A stretch of 64,000 nt of DNA from Marinifilum_A sediminis (lineage in GTDB: Bacteria; Bacteroidota; Bacteroidia; Bacteroidales; Marinifilaceae), in NCBI GenBank assembly GCA_947496465.1, contig CANMCX010000004.1, positions 1 to 64,000 of the forward strand, given 5' to 3'. The translations under genes and the position numbers were made by a program. Numbering within the stretch: position 1 is the first letter of the stretch; each line of letters begins with the position of its first letter. Below are positions 16,751 to 26,297 of the stretch, in pieces. The notes beneath the pieces were generated by a model that made no database searches, had not been told where the DNA came from, and was given only the letters and a program-made list of their open reading frames with translations.

Positions 16751-18961
16751 TTAAAACCAAAAACCTAAACTAACGTAATTCAAAACTTTCTCTTTTTTAT
16801 TCGAATACATTAAAGAAAACTCCATAGGACCAATCAAGCTATTGTATGAATAAGTTAAACCTACACCTCTAATCCATTCTCCTTCATCTAAAGAATTATT
16901 AACGTCATCGGTAAGTTTTCCAAAATTGGCTTTTAGTACCAAGTAGTTATTTTTAAATAATTCGTATTGAAAATCACTTCTGAACACAAATGAATTTGTA
17001 GTAGCCATTTCCATTCTATCCAGTCCAACAAATGGAATCTGAATATCAAAATAATCCGTTTGATCAATACCTCCGGTATAAGTCATAAAAAAATCTGGAA
17101 TATTTTTACCCCAAATAACTCTACCATAAAACTTTGGATAAATTGTTAATGCAGGACTTACACTAATCGCTTTTTGGAATTTTAAATAGGCTATAGATGC
17201 AGGTCTCTCCATTCCATCCAAACTTGCTCCATTATTTGTTACCAATTTGTATTCTCCATACAAACTAACTCCTTTTTTAGGATAGTAAGCCTTTTCATGT
17301 GAATCCACCCTTAAAAATGCATAATATGAAAAGAAAAAATCATCTTCATTAGTTTCATTTTCTGGAATATTAACCATAGTAAAATTAGAAGCAACCTTAT
17401 AGTATTCTGCCTTTACACCAATTCCCACAGAATATGATTCTTTCAAAATAGAATGTGTATTTATATCCAACCTAACGTAATCTAAATCAAAATTCCCTAC
17501 TTTTTCTCCGTCTTCATAAGCATTAACTTCCCAGTCATTATATTCTGCTTGTAGTGTGAGTCCCGGTTTTAATCCATTATCAATAGAATAGGTTGTAACA
17601 AATCGTGGACTCTCTGCCAGTTTTAAATCGAAGGATAATTGCGATCCACTTCTTAACTTATTACGAAATGTGGTATTCAGCAAAACACCAGCTTGATTAT
17701 CAGAATCGTATCGCAATCCCACATTAAATCTTTTAGTTGTTCTTTCTTTAACTCGAACTTGAAGAGATTTGGTCTTATTCCCTACCATTTTAAAATCGAC
17801 ATGATCAAAATATCTACTTCCAAATCCACGATTTATTCCTTTCTGTAATTGGTACAAACTCACTTCGCCAGGAGTATCCAAATTTAATTTACCCGATAAG
17901 AGAGAAATACTTACTTCATTCAAACCTTCAAATTCAATATTTTTAACGTAGTAGCTTGTTGAATCAACCGGAGGTTTGTATTTTTTTATCTTATTCTTCT
18001 TTAATTTATATTTATCTTTTAAATCTTTAAAGGCAGGAATAAAGGTTCGTCCAATTTCTTCTCCTTTTCGGATCAAGGAATCTGCCTCATCAAAACTCCC
18101 AACTGAATAATTATTAATGTCAGGCTTAATGTAAACATCAACAAAGTCAATATTTTTCTTAAATTCTTTTAAAGACATTAGTGATACTGTTTGATTGATA
18201 ACATCTAAAAAAGAATTTAATTCCTCCTTTGATTTTGGTCCTGCCTGAACATCAACACCAATAACAATATCGGCTCCCATTTCAACCACTTCCTTTACTG
18301 GGAAATTGTTCACCATTCCTCCATCAACTAACAATTTTCCATCTATTTCGATAGGTGAAAACACGGTTGGAATTGCCATACTTGCTCTCATGGCTTCAGG
18401 CAAATATCCTTTATCCAAAATTACGGCCTCTCCCGTTTCTAAATCTGTAGCAACACAAACAAAAGGAATGGGTAATTTTCTAAAATTATCAACATTATGA
18501 TATTCTATAGATAATCGCTCAAATAAATTAATTACATTTTGACCTTTCACAATTCCACTTGGCAATTCAATACCTTTAGGCTTAATCGGAAATGACAACA
18601 CATGTCTCTCGTAATTTTGCTTGGCAAGAAAAGGGACATGTTTACGGGATACCTCATCTGCTAAAAGTTTATCCCAGTCTTGACTTAGAATCATTTTTTC
18701 AATATCGACTGCAGAATAACCAATTGCATAAAAGCCACCAATAATACTCCCCATACTCGTCCCGGAAATGTAATCAATAGGAATTCCCAACTCATCAATC
18801 ACCTTAAGCACACCAACATGGGCAAAACCTTTAGCACCACCACCACTTAATACCAAACCAATTTTTGGTCGTTCTTTCTTTTGTAAACTATCAACATTTG
18901 ATTGCGCAACACCTTTTGTTAAGAAAGAGACAACAATCAGACAAAGTAAAATGTACCTCAT
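16751..18961 (-). CDS. patatin-like phospholipase fused to POTRA/BamA-type barrel
   Basis: The 736-residue protein has a signal peptide (1-19). A patatin domain follows at about 33-260: oxyanion loop SGGGAKG, nucleophile S69 in GTSMGS, catalytic D213 in VDGGMVNN. A POTRA-like linker (about 325-400) and a C-terminal 16-strand surface-antigen (D15/BamA) barrel (about 410-736) end in the terminal aromatic FWF. The architecture matches PlpD-type, type Vd autotransporter-like phospholipases, common in Bacteroidota. It probably hydrolyses phospholipids or other acyl esters at the outer membrane. The catalytic dyad is intact. Confidence 0.9.
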   Translation of the reverse strand: MRYILLCLIVVSFLTKGVAQSNVDSLQKKERPKIGLVLSGGGAKGFAHVGVLKVIDELGIPIDYISGTSMGSIIGGFYAIGYSAVDIEKMILSQDWDKLLADEVSRKHVPFLAKQNYERHVLSFPIKPKGIELPSGIVKGQNVINLFERLSIEYHNVDNFRKLPIPFVCVATDLETGEAVILDKGYLPEAMRASMAIPTVFSPIEIDGKLLVDGGMVNNFPVKEVVEMGADIVIGVDVQAGPKSKEELNSFLDVINQTVSLMSLKEFKKNIDFVDVYIKPDINNYSVGSFDEADSLIRKGEEIGRTFIPAFKDLKDKYKLKKNKIKKYKPPVDSTSYYVKNIEFEGLNEVSISLLSGKLNLDTPGEVSLYQLQKGINRGFGSRYFDHVDFKMVGNKTKSLQVRVKERTTKRFNVGLRYDSDNQAGVLLNTTFRNKLRSGSQLSFDLKLAESPRFVTTYSIDNGLKPGLTLQAEYNDWEVNAYEDGEKVGNFDLDYVRLDINTHSILKESYSVGIGVKAEYYKVASNFTMVNIPENETNEDDFFFSYYAFLRVDSHEKAYYPKKGVSLYGEYKLVTNNGASLDGMERPASIAYLKFQKAISVSPALTIYPKFYGRVIWGKNIPDFFMTYTGGIDQTDYFDIQIPFVGLDRMEMATTNSFVFRSDFQYELFKNNYLVLKANFGKLTDDVNNSLDEGEWIRGVGLTYSYNSLIGPMEFSLMYSNKKEKVLNYVSLGFWF

Positions 18962-19110
18962 TAAATTTAAAGTTCAGAAATAAATATAAAATGTGTGGGG
19001 ATTCTATTTTTAATAGCTTGAATACAAAGCCATTTCTTCAAACAATAATACAAATTCCTTTTTAAACTTAAAAATGTATCAATTGTTAATATTCAATATC
19101 ATAAAGAATA

Positions 19111-19137
19111 AAAAAACCTCTCTTTCGAAAGGCTTCC
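19111..19137 (-). terminator. probable terminator of the GAF-protein gene
   Basis: An imperfect stem centred on CTTTCGAAAG is followed by seven T on the minus strand, 24 bases downstream of the GAF-protein stop. Confidence 0.5.
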
Positions 19138-19160
19138 CTATTTTTATAGTAATAATAATT

Positions 19161-21530
19161 TTAATTATCCATTTTTAAATCTTCAGCAAGCTGTAGGGTA
19201 TTAATTGCTTCCGGTCCATTTTTCACTTTCACACGAATAGCCTTCAATCCATATACTCCTTGCAAATCTTCTAAGTCAAGTTGTTCAATCTTATCTTCAA
19301 AATAATCTCCGGCAATTAGATATTCCAAATACCTTAAATACTCTGTCATTTCACTTTCCTGACTAAAAATTATGGCAAGCATATCTGGCTGTGTTAATCG
19401 CTCATTTGTTCCTTTTATTACAGCTTTATCAATGCGTTTTTTAACAATTTCATATCTTATATTGTAGGCTCCATCAACATCAAATTGCTTCTCATCCTGA
19501 CGGAAACGTATAGCTAATGGCTGGGAGTGAACAAGGATCAAACCAGTCGTATCCAAAGGAATTGGCAAGAATTTTTTAAGAGCCTTCGTTTTTCGTGCCA
19601 ACTCTGCACTAATGATCAATTGCCATAAACGTAGATTTTTCAAATAAATACGATCAAAACTTTGGTTATTTGCAATGCTATGACCGATATAAATATTGTG
19701 TTCTACTCCGTCAGTTCTATATTTTTCAAAATAATGAGGAAACATCAATTGAGCTTTTTCCTGCTCTTTCTCTATATAAGAGGTTACACAATCATTAATC
19801 AATCCTAAACTATCTTCAAAATCCTTACGTCGTTTATATACAATATTTAATTCAGGATCAACATTTTGCCTATAGATATTTACTGCATTTCTTACCTCAT
19901 CCCCATCTTTTTCAAAATGAGAAAATAGTGGTTCAACATCATGGCGAACAAAATTTAAAACATTCATTTCATCTCCTGATGAAAGTCCATCCCGGATGCT
20001 CTTAATAAAGAAATCAATTTTGTAAATCAACTGATCGTAAATAGGCATTTCCCTAATTTCGTATACCGCTGTCAGAACCTTACGAATCAATTGTAATTGT
20101 TCCACCAAATCATCCTGAATGGTTTGATTTCTTATCACAGATGAATGACGCACATCAATTGCACCATACAAAGGATGAACATTAGGGAATACGATTTCTT
20201 CCATCCTTGCATTTTCACCTGCCACTCTCTTCCCTAATAAATTTGCAGCAGCTTGCTGAAATCTCCACTCAACACTTGGATGTATTGCCGTACACTCTTC
20301 CTTAATGGTCGCTTCAATCTTATTTTTCAATTCATCACTTGTACGTTGCAGAGCAATCGAGAAAACAGGAATAATATCTTTAATAATTCTCAGTTTTGTA
20401 AAATTGATATCAAAAGCTTTGGTAGATCCCAATTCCATCATACCAATTAGTTCTCCCTCAAATTCTAAAGGTATTACACTTATATTACGAATTCCTTTAT
20501 CTAGTAAAGCCTTCTCAATTTTTCCCGGATTTTTTACCTGTGATAAATCATTTATTAACTCAGGAGCACTAGAGCGACCAGCTTCTTCATAAAATGTTCC
20601 TTGATAAGCATCGCATTTATACTTGTTGGGATCTAAAAATCCATGCCAAAAATTAGAGGGGTTTTCTACATTCCCCTGATTCATACCTATGGCAATTACA
20701 CCTAAATTTAAATTCGGCAATGACAATAATGAGCGAATACTTTGTTCTAAATCAATAAAATTATCTTTATTAATGATTGCCGATTTTTCAAGTAATTGCG
20801 ATTTTAAAGATGAGATCACCTCTATTTGAGTCACATCAACATACCAAAAAGATAAAAATCCACAGAAAGTAAATTTGTCAAGCGGAAGAGTTTTAAGCCA
20901 AAAATCCATATTCAATGGATCATTAATCATTTGATGGATTTGATCTTCGCTAAGCTTCGGAAGTTTTCCTTCATATTTAAGTTCTAAACATGAATTATCG
21001 AACTCCAGTTTATAATATTTAACTAATCCGTTAAGTTTATCAGTTACTTTATACATGAATAAATAATCCATTTCCAATCCGAAATTGTAATATTTCGGAA
21101 GGATCATCATGTATGCGTACATCAGCATCGTAAAAGTCTTAAAGCACTCATCCTGATGTTTTTGCTCCACCAATTCTATCTCATAATTTTCATTGTTATA
21201 CAATTCCAAATACTTTGGTGTATGGTAAAAATTATCATCGTCGAAAGGTGTAGAAGCCACTCCAATCCCATTTTCGTACTGAATTGGAGTTATCAAATAT
21301 GACATCAGGTGATGAATTTCATCTTTAAACCTCTCCGAATCTTCAATAGGAAAGTCAATCCTTGCTAACTCAGGTGTTTTCTCAACTAATTCCAAAATGG
21401 ATTTACCATGAATACAAGATCTTGTACTACAACCTGTTTCTGCCTTAATTCTTTTAATCAAAGGAAGAAAACTTAATGATTTCTTGAAAGGAACTTCTTT
21501 ATTGGTCAATATTAATTGATCTAACTTCAT
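19161..21530 (-). CDS. large cytoplasmic GAF-domain protein of unknown function
   Basis: A 789-residue soluble protein without signal peptide or membrane helices. A GAF-like segment is visible at about 315-405 (ISVIPLEFEGELIGMMELGS, then a helix before ALQRT). The N-terminal 300 and C-terminal 380 residues, mostly helical, match no domain I recognise. There is no kinase, cyclase or DNA-binding output domain. Large GAF-containing proteins of this kind are recurrent in Bacteroidota and usually annotated only as such. It is monocistronic, with a terminator downstream. Confidence 0.7.
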   Translation of the reverse strand: MKLDQLILTNKEVPFKKSLSFLPLIKRIKAETGCSTRSCIHGKSILELVEKTPELARIDFPIEDSERFKDEIHHLMSYLITPIQYENGIGVASTPFDDDNFYHTPKYLELYNNENYEIELVEQKHQDECFKTFTMLMYAYMMILPKYYNFGLEMDYLFMYKVTDKLNGLVKYYKLEFDNSCLELKYEGKLPKLSEDQIHQMINDPLNMDFWLKTLPLDKFTFCGFLSFWYVDVTQIEVISSLKSQLLEKSAIINKDNFIDLEQSIRSLLSLPNLNLGVIAIGMNQGNVENPSNFWHGFLDPNKYKCDAYQGTFYEEAGRSSAPELINDLSQVKNPGKIEKALLDKGIRNISVIPLEFEGELIGMMELGSTKAFDINFTKLRIIKDIIPVFSIALQRTSDELKNKIEATIKEECTAIHPSVEWRFQQAAANLLGKRVAGENARMEEIVFPNVHPLYGAIDVRHSSVIRNQTIQDDLVEQLQLIRKVLTAVYEIREMPIYDQLIYKIDFFIKSIRDGLSSGDEMNVLNFVRHDVEPLFSHFEKDGDEVRNAVNIYRQNVDPELNIVYKRRKDFEDSLGLINDCVTSYIEKEQEKAQLMFPHYFEKYRTDGVEHNIYIGHSIANNQSFDRIYLKNLRLWQLIISAELARKTKALKKFLPIPLDTTGLILVHSQPLAIRFRQDEKQFDVDGAYNIRYEIVKKRIDKAVIKGTNERLTQPDMLAIIFSQESEMTEYLRYLEYLIAGDYFEDKIEQLDLEDLQGVYGLKAIRVKVKNGPEAINTLQLAEDLKMDN

Positions 21531-21655
21531 GAGTTGAAAATTTGTCCGACACTTAAACTACAAAAATAGTTGTTTTTACATATACTTAAAAGTCAAAAAT
21601 GTCTTCACTCCGACATTTAAAGGATTTTTAACAATTACCATTATCTCCAAGATAC

Positions 21656-21695
21656 TAAAAATGCGAATAGATTCAGAAAATGATTCTATTCGCAT
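21656..21695 (-). terminator. intrinsic terminator of the azoreductase gene
   Basis: An 11-bp perfect stem (ATGCGAATAGA / TCTATTCGCAT) with a T tract on the minus strand, 19 bases after the stop. Confidence 0.8.
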
Positions 21696-21713
21696 GATTA
21701 TTAAAATTAATTC

Positions 21714-22352
21714 TTAAAATTCTGTTGCCATTACTCTTGCCTTTTCTGATGACGATTTCACTATTTCATTCACATCTAAATTTCCCATTGCCACACCCTC
21801 AACCGGAATAAGCTTCAAGTCTGAAATTCCTATAAAACCTAGTACAGTTTTCAAATATCGATGACCAAATTCCATTTCCACCGCATTCCCATTACTATAG
21901 ATTCCTCCAGATGCTTGAATATGGATCGCTTTTTTACCTTTCAATAAGCCTTCTGGTCCATTTTCGGTATAATGAAAGGTTTTGCCTGCTTGCAGAATAA
22001 CATCAATGTAAGCCTTTAATACAGGTGGAATAGAAAAATTCCATAATGGACTTACAAAAATATAAGCATCTGCAGCTATAAATTGTTCTAAAAGGAGATT
22101 TAAACTTCCCAAAAATGATTTCTGATCGGTGCTTAACTCTTCTAGACTTCCTCCATTTTGTAATACTCCAAATGCATCAAAGGCAGTAGCACTCAATAAT
22201 GGTACATCCGTTTCAAAAAGATTCAATTCTGTAAGCTCATCCATAGGATTCTGCTGTTTGTACTCCTCAATAAACTCTCTTCCCACTTGCAAACCAAATG
22301 ATTCCTCTTCGGTTTTTGGATTTGCTGTTATATACAATACTTTTTTACTCAT
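21714..22352 (-). CDS. azoR: FMN-dependent NADH-azoreductase / quinone reductase
   Basis: A 212-residue flavodoxin-fold protein. The N-terminal phosphate-loop strand VLYITANPKTEEESF, the FMN-binding PLWNFSIPPVLKAYID and the SGGIYS loop are diagnostic of AzoR. It reduces azo dyes and quinones with NAD(P)H and probably protects against quinone stress. It is monocistronic, flanked by terminators on both sides. Confidence 0.92.
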   Translation of the reverse strand: MSKKVLYITANPKTEEESFGLQVGREFIEEYKQQNPMDELTELNLFETDVPLLSATAFDAFGVLQNGGSLEELSTDQKSFLGSLNLLLEQFIAADAYIFVSPLWNFSIPPVLKAYIDVILQAGKTFHYTENGPEGLLKGKKAIHIQASGGIYSNGNAVEMEFGHRYLKTVLGFIGISDLKLIPVEGVAMGNLDVNEIVKSSSEKARVMATEF

Positions 22353-22497
22353 AATTATCTATTTAAAAGAAGTTAATAGCTCCTTAAGATTATTTACAAG
22401 ACAAAATTAAGGAGTGTTTAGAAGGTAATAAATGGATTAAATAAGGGTAATCTTGTACTTTTATTCACAAAGGATTCATCAATATCCAATCATAAAC

Positions 22498-22534
22498 AAA
22501 AAAGCTCGTAACAGTTATTGTTACGAGCTTTTTA
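22498..22534. terminator. bidirectional-type terminator after the H-NOX kinase operon
   Basis: A perfect 13-bp stem (AAAGCTCGTAACA / TGTTACGAGCTTT) with A and T tracts on the two sides. It lies 21 bases after the stop of the hybrid kinase on the minus strand. Confidence 0.85.
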
Positions 22535-22554
22535 AAATTATTGGGAATTAATAA

Positions 22555-25524
22555 TTACAAATATGTTTTTAAATCAGATATTACCATATCAAAACCACTA
22601 AGTTGCTTTTCTATTAATTCAATATCAAAAGATTGAATAGCCATATCCAATTCCTTGCAATATTCATCTAAAACTCCACATGATTTCTTAAATGCAAATG
22701 CAGATAAATTTTTACTGAAATTTTCGATTTCATAAATAATTAAATCGTCCTTAATTTTAATCCATTCAGGTAAAAAATCACCTTCCAAATTGGATATTAC
22801 CTCTGGTAAAACAGCAATGCATTCTCCTGAGAGCTTTACCTCCTCTTTGATAACTTCTGTTTCTACTTCATCCAAATATCGATAAGGCAAAAAGCGCTTC
22901 AGTACACCAAATACATCTTTTCTGAAAACTGGTTTTTGAAGATATTCATCGAACAAAGCATGAATTCTATCTAGTTCATCATTCATAATTGATGCAGTAA
23001 AGGCAACTACTGGAATATCCTTCCAATCTTCATTATTTTTAATCACTTCTGTTGCATCATAACCATTCATGCCTGGCATACGGATATCCATAAAAACAAT
23101 ATCCGGTTGCTCAGTTTCCATCATTTCAATAGCCTGTTCACCATTTTCAGCTTCGAAGAAAGTAACATTTTTGAATTCTATAATTCTCTTCAAAACCAAA
23201 ATATTGAATTTTAAATCATCTACTATTAGAATTTTACAAGGCTCCAATGTAAAATTATTCAATTCTTTTGTTTGCTGATCTTCCTCTGCTGAAACCTCTG
23301 CAATTTTCACATCCTTAAAATTGATTGTAAATTTAGAACCACGACCAACTTCACTTTGTAAACTAATTTCTCCATTTAACTTTTTAAGTAAGCCTCCAAC
23401 GATAGTTAAGCCTAAGCCGGTTCCTTCGTAATATCTATTACTCTGTCCACTTTGCTGTGTAAAAGCTTTAAATACATTTTCTTGCTGATCTTCCTTTATT
23501 CCAATTCCTGTATCTTCTACATTAACAAATAAATTAATCGCATTAGGGTCGCTAGTCTTAACTGCCGAAACCGAAACATGAATGTATCCTTTAGAGGTGA
23601 ATTTAATGGAGTTACCTACCAAGTTAAATAGTATTTGGTAAAAACGTACCTCATCCATATAGATGTATTGAGGTACCGAACTATCGACCGTTATATTAAA
23701 AGCTAAATTGTTTACCTCTAATTTCTGCTTAAAAACCTGTTTAATTTGATTGATTACAATTTTGCATTGCATTGGTTCCAACTCAATATTCATTTTACCT
23801 GACTCAATTTTAGACAGATCAAGAATATCATTAATCAAGGCTAATAAATTCCTTCCACTAGTTAAAATGGTATGTAGGTAATTCTTGTGCTGAGGATTTT
23901 CGACATTAGAATGCAACCATTCACTAAAGCCAAGAATCGCATTCATTGGGGTTCGAATTTCATGAGATACATTCGCTAGAAATTCCGATTTCGCTTTTGA
24001 TGCCTGTTCAGCCTTATTTTTTTCTACCTGTAGTTGCTTTTCTTTTTCTTTTAAATCAGTAACATTTCTAACAATCACGAGTACTTCCTCTGAGTTCAAT
24101 TTAACAAATCGTGCTTCAGAATACAACATCTTATCCCGATTAAAACTGCTAAAATTAAACATGAAATCTCCTTTTACAAGACACTCTTCAATTGCAGAAA
24201 TAAAGGAATTACTCAATTCATCGTTTAAAACATGACATATTGAATTTATATCTTTACTTCGCAATTTCTCGAATAAACTTTCTTCACATTTCGATTGAAA
24301 TGCAATGACTTCTCCATCGCGCTTTAATTTTAAAATTTCGTCCGGAATAGAGTTAATAATTCCACGATTTTCTCTTTCACTAAGAATAAGGTTGGTTTGA
24401 ATTTGATTTCTTAGAAATGCAGTGGAAATAATACTGCTAATGGTTCTAAGTAATTCAATCTCTGATTTTGACCATGGGTGATTGGAGTTGCACTCATCGA
24501 ATCCAATAAAACCAAACATTTTACCTGAAATTACTAATGGCAAAACAATTATTGATCTTATTCCTTGAGGTTCAAGAATTACTCTTAAATCATCAGGCAA
24601 ATCAACAATAGTTTCCGAATAAATAAGACCTTCCTCTGCCAATAACTTTTTCCACGATGGAATGCTAGCATACGGAATATCTTGTAAATCCGCTTTTTTA
24701 GAATCTATTCCTTTATTACACCATTCATAAGTGTTACTTGTTAATTGTCCATTACTACTATTTTCGAAAATATAAACCCGACTAACTCCTGTATGCTCAC
24801 CAATTATTCGAACAGTTTCCCGAGTACTACTTTCAAAATCATCAAGGGAATTGTAATTTACCGATATTTCAGTTAAAATTTCTTGTTGATTTAAGTTTCG
24901 TGCAATTTCAAATTCATTTTTCTTTCTCTCGGTAATATTGTGAGCAACAATAATAATTTCTTTGAAATTACAATTGTTTTGGGAGGTTACCTCATCCATT
25001 GCTCCAGCTAAAAAACACCTTTTTAACTCGCAATCTTTGCATTTATCCTCTGTGAACTGCACATTTACCCTAACCCATAATATTGTATCGTTTCTGGTAA
25101 GAATTGGCAATTCAAAATAGCTAATACATTTATTCTTTAAAAACTGGCGAGCGAAATATTTAAATATCTTTCTTCGATATTCGATTGGAACAAAACTCAA
25201 TACATTTTTCCCAAGTAATTTCTGTTTCGATTGCCCCATTATTTCACTGGCAATCTGATTTACAAATATAATTTGCCCTCGTAAATTAACTTTACATATT
25301 ATATCCGTAATACTTTCAACTAAAGTAAAATATTCCTGCTCAGTTTCTAAAAGCTTTTGAGTTCTCTCTTCAACAAGATCTTCCAAATTATTATTCAAAC
25401 TTTTCAGTTGCTGATTTGATTCATAAAGCTCCAAAGATTTTTCTTCCAAAAGTTTTTCTGCTTGCTTGCGAGCCTCTTTTTCTCTTCCAAGCTTTCTTTG
25501 TATCAATTCAAATTCCTTGCTCAT
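22555..25524 (-). CDS. H-NOX-associated hybrid sensor histidine kinase (PAS-GAF-PAS-HisKA-HATPase-REC)
   Basis: A 989-residue soluble kinase. A coiled coil (1-60) leads to a PAS domain (about 62-200) with a cysteine-rich insertion (C162, C165, C170, C185). A GAF domain (about 205-375) and a degenerate second PAS (about 385-490) follow, then HisKA with H521 (SHEIRTP), HATPase_c (N box NLVGNSIKF; DTGIGI; GTGLGLTIV), REC with D813 (FMDIRMP), and a helical tail possibly acting in phosphotransfer. Its ATG overlaps the H-NOX stop by 4 bases, so the two are translationally coupled. By established knowledge of H-NOX/kinase pairs, NO-bound H-NOX modulates autophosphorylation of such a kinase, controlling biofilm or c-di-GMP behaviour in other bacteria. 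Confidence 0.93.
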   Translation of the reverse strand: MSKEFELIQRKLGREKEARKQAEKLLEEKSLELYESNQQLKSLNNNLEDLVEERTQKLLETEQEYFTLVESITDIICKVNLRGQIIFVNQIASEIMGQSKQKLLGKNVLSFVPIEYRRKIFKYFARQFLKNKCISYFELPILTRNDTILWVRVNVQFTEDKCKDCELKRCFLAGAMDEVTSQNNCNFKEIIIVAHNITERKKNEFEIARNLNQQEILTEISVNYNSLDDFESSTRETVRIIGEHTGVSRVYIFENSSNGQLTSNTYEWCNKGIDSKKADLQDIPYASIPSWKKLLAEEGLIYSETIVDLPDDLRVILEPQGIRSIIVLPLVISGKMFGFIGFDECNSNHPWSKSEIELLRTISSIISTAFLRNQIQTNLILSERENRGIINSIPDEILKLKRDGEVIAFQSKCEESLFEKLRSKDINSICHVLNDELSNSFISAIEECLVKGDFMFNFSSFNRDKMLYSEARFVKLNSEEVLVIVRNVTDLKEKEKQLQVEKNKAEQASKAKSEFLANVSHEIRTPMNAILGFSEWLHSNVENPQHKNYLHTILTSGRNLLALINDILDLSKIESGKMNIELEPMQCKIVINQIKQVFKQKLEVNNLAFNITVDSSVPQYIYMDEVRFYQILFNLVGNSIKFTSKGYIHVSVSAVKTSDPNAINLFVNVEDTGIGIKEDQQENVFKAFTQQSGQSNRYYEGTGLGLTIVGGLLKKLNGEISLQSEVGRGSKFTINFKDVKIAEVSAEEDQQTKELNNFTLEPCKILIVDDLKFNILVLKRIIEFKNVTFFEAENGEQAIEMMETEQPDIVFMDIRMPGMNGYDATEVIKNNEDWKDIPVVAFTASIMNDELDRIHALFDEYLQKPVFRKDVFGVLKRFLPYRYLDEVETEVIKEEVKLSGECIAVLPEVISNLEGDFLPEWIKIKDDLIIYEIENFSKNLSAFAFKKSCGVLDEYCKELDMAIQSFDIELIEKQLSGFDMVISDLKTYL

Positions 25525-26063
25525 ACGGTTCTTTCAATTGTAAACAATACTTGAGTTTGATCCTCTACAAGAATCTCTTTACTAATAATTGCCTTTTCCT
25601 TAAAATGATTTAAGCATCCTCGAATTAAACCTTCAGCAAAATCTGCCATTCTTCTTTGCGATGTATAAATCATCTCCATCTTACTATTAGAAAGTATCTT
25701 AGTGGCAATTTTTGGTAATTCTGCTTCTGGATATAGTTTTAAAACTTGTACATGAATTGTATCTTCCACTCTGCATAAAAACTGAAAAGCATCATCGTGC
25801 CCAGCTATTAATTCTTTATAGGCCTTACCAAATACACCAAAAACATACACTCCATACGTATAAAACAATTTTGATACAGATATATTGGTTTTATCACTTA
25901 GCTTCATAACCAGAGTAAACATTTCTTCATGGGAATATGTTCCAACTGATGTATAAATTCCTTTGCTAGGTAAATTTGATTTTTCTATAATTTCATCAAC
26001 CATATCGTATCCGAATTCCTTTTCAACCATTTCGAGAAATTCACAAAAAACCAATCCTTTCAT
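25521..26063 (-). CDS. hnoX: H-NOX (heme nitric oxide/oxygen-binding) sensor protein
   Basis: A 180-residue protein with the complete H-NOX signature: start MKGLVFCEFLEMVE, proximal heme ligand H104 in EDTIHVQV, Pro in LYPEAELP, and the Y133-x-S135-x-R137 motif binding heme propionates. Length is standard for stand-alone bacterial H-NOX. By alignment from memory, the position of the O2-stabilising distal Tyr of anaerobe H-NOX (five after the motif Arg) is Phe142. That suggests an NO-selective, O2-excluding sensor. It is encoded directly upstream of, and overlapping, a hybrid kinase. A divergent REC-kinase gene starts 235 bases away. Confidence 0.93.
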   Translation of the reverse strand: MKGLVFCEFLEMVEKEFGYDMVDEIIEKSNLPSKGIYTSVGTYSHEEMFTLVMKLSDKTNISVSKLFYTYGVYVFGVFGKAYKELIAGHDDAFQFLCRVEDTIHVQVLKLYPEAELPKIATKILSNSKMEMIYTSQRRMADFAEGLIRGCLNHFKEKAIISKEILVEDQTQVLFTIERTV

Positions 26064-26156
26064 AAGCAGATGTCTATTTTAAGTAGTAAGCAATATTTTA
26101 AAATCACACGTTAAATACAAACACTTTAAGTATGAAATTATTAATACGAAAGATAG

Positions 26157-26164
26157 CAAACATA
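26157..26164 (-). promoter_or_regulatory. candidate -7 box for the H-NOX operon
   Basis: On the minus strand it reads TATGTTTG, identical to the -7 element of the ars promoter, about 94 bases upstream of the H-NOX start. No good -33 is seen at the usual spacing. The rest of the 26064-26297 divergent region holds no gene. Confidence 0.35.
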
Positions 26165-26297
26165 GTTCTACATTTGATTTAATTTATTTAAAATAAAGTC
26201 TTAAAAAATCTAACCCTCGAAAGAGTTTTTCCGTATCTAATTTCGTTAACAAGACTAGTAGTATCCAAAAACTCTATTTTAATTACGAGAAAAGAAT

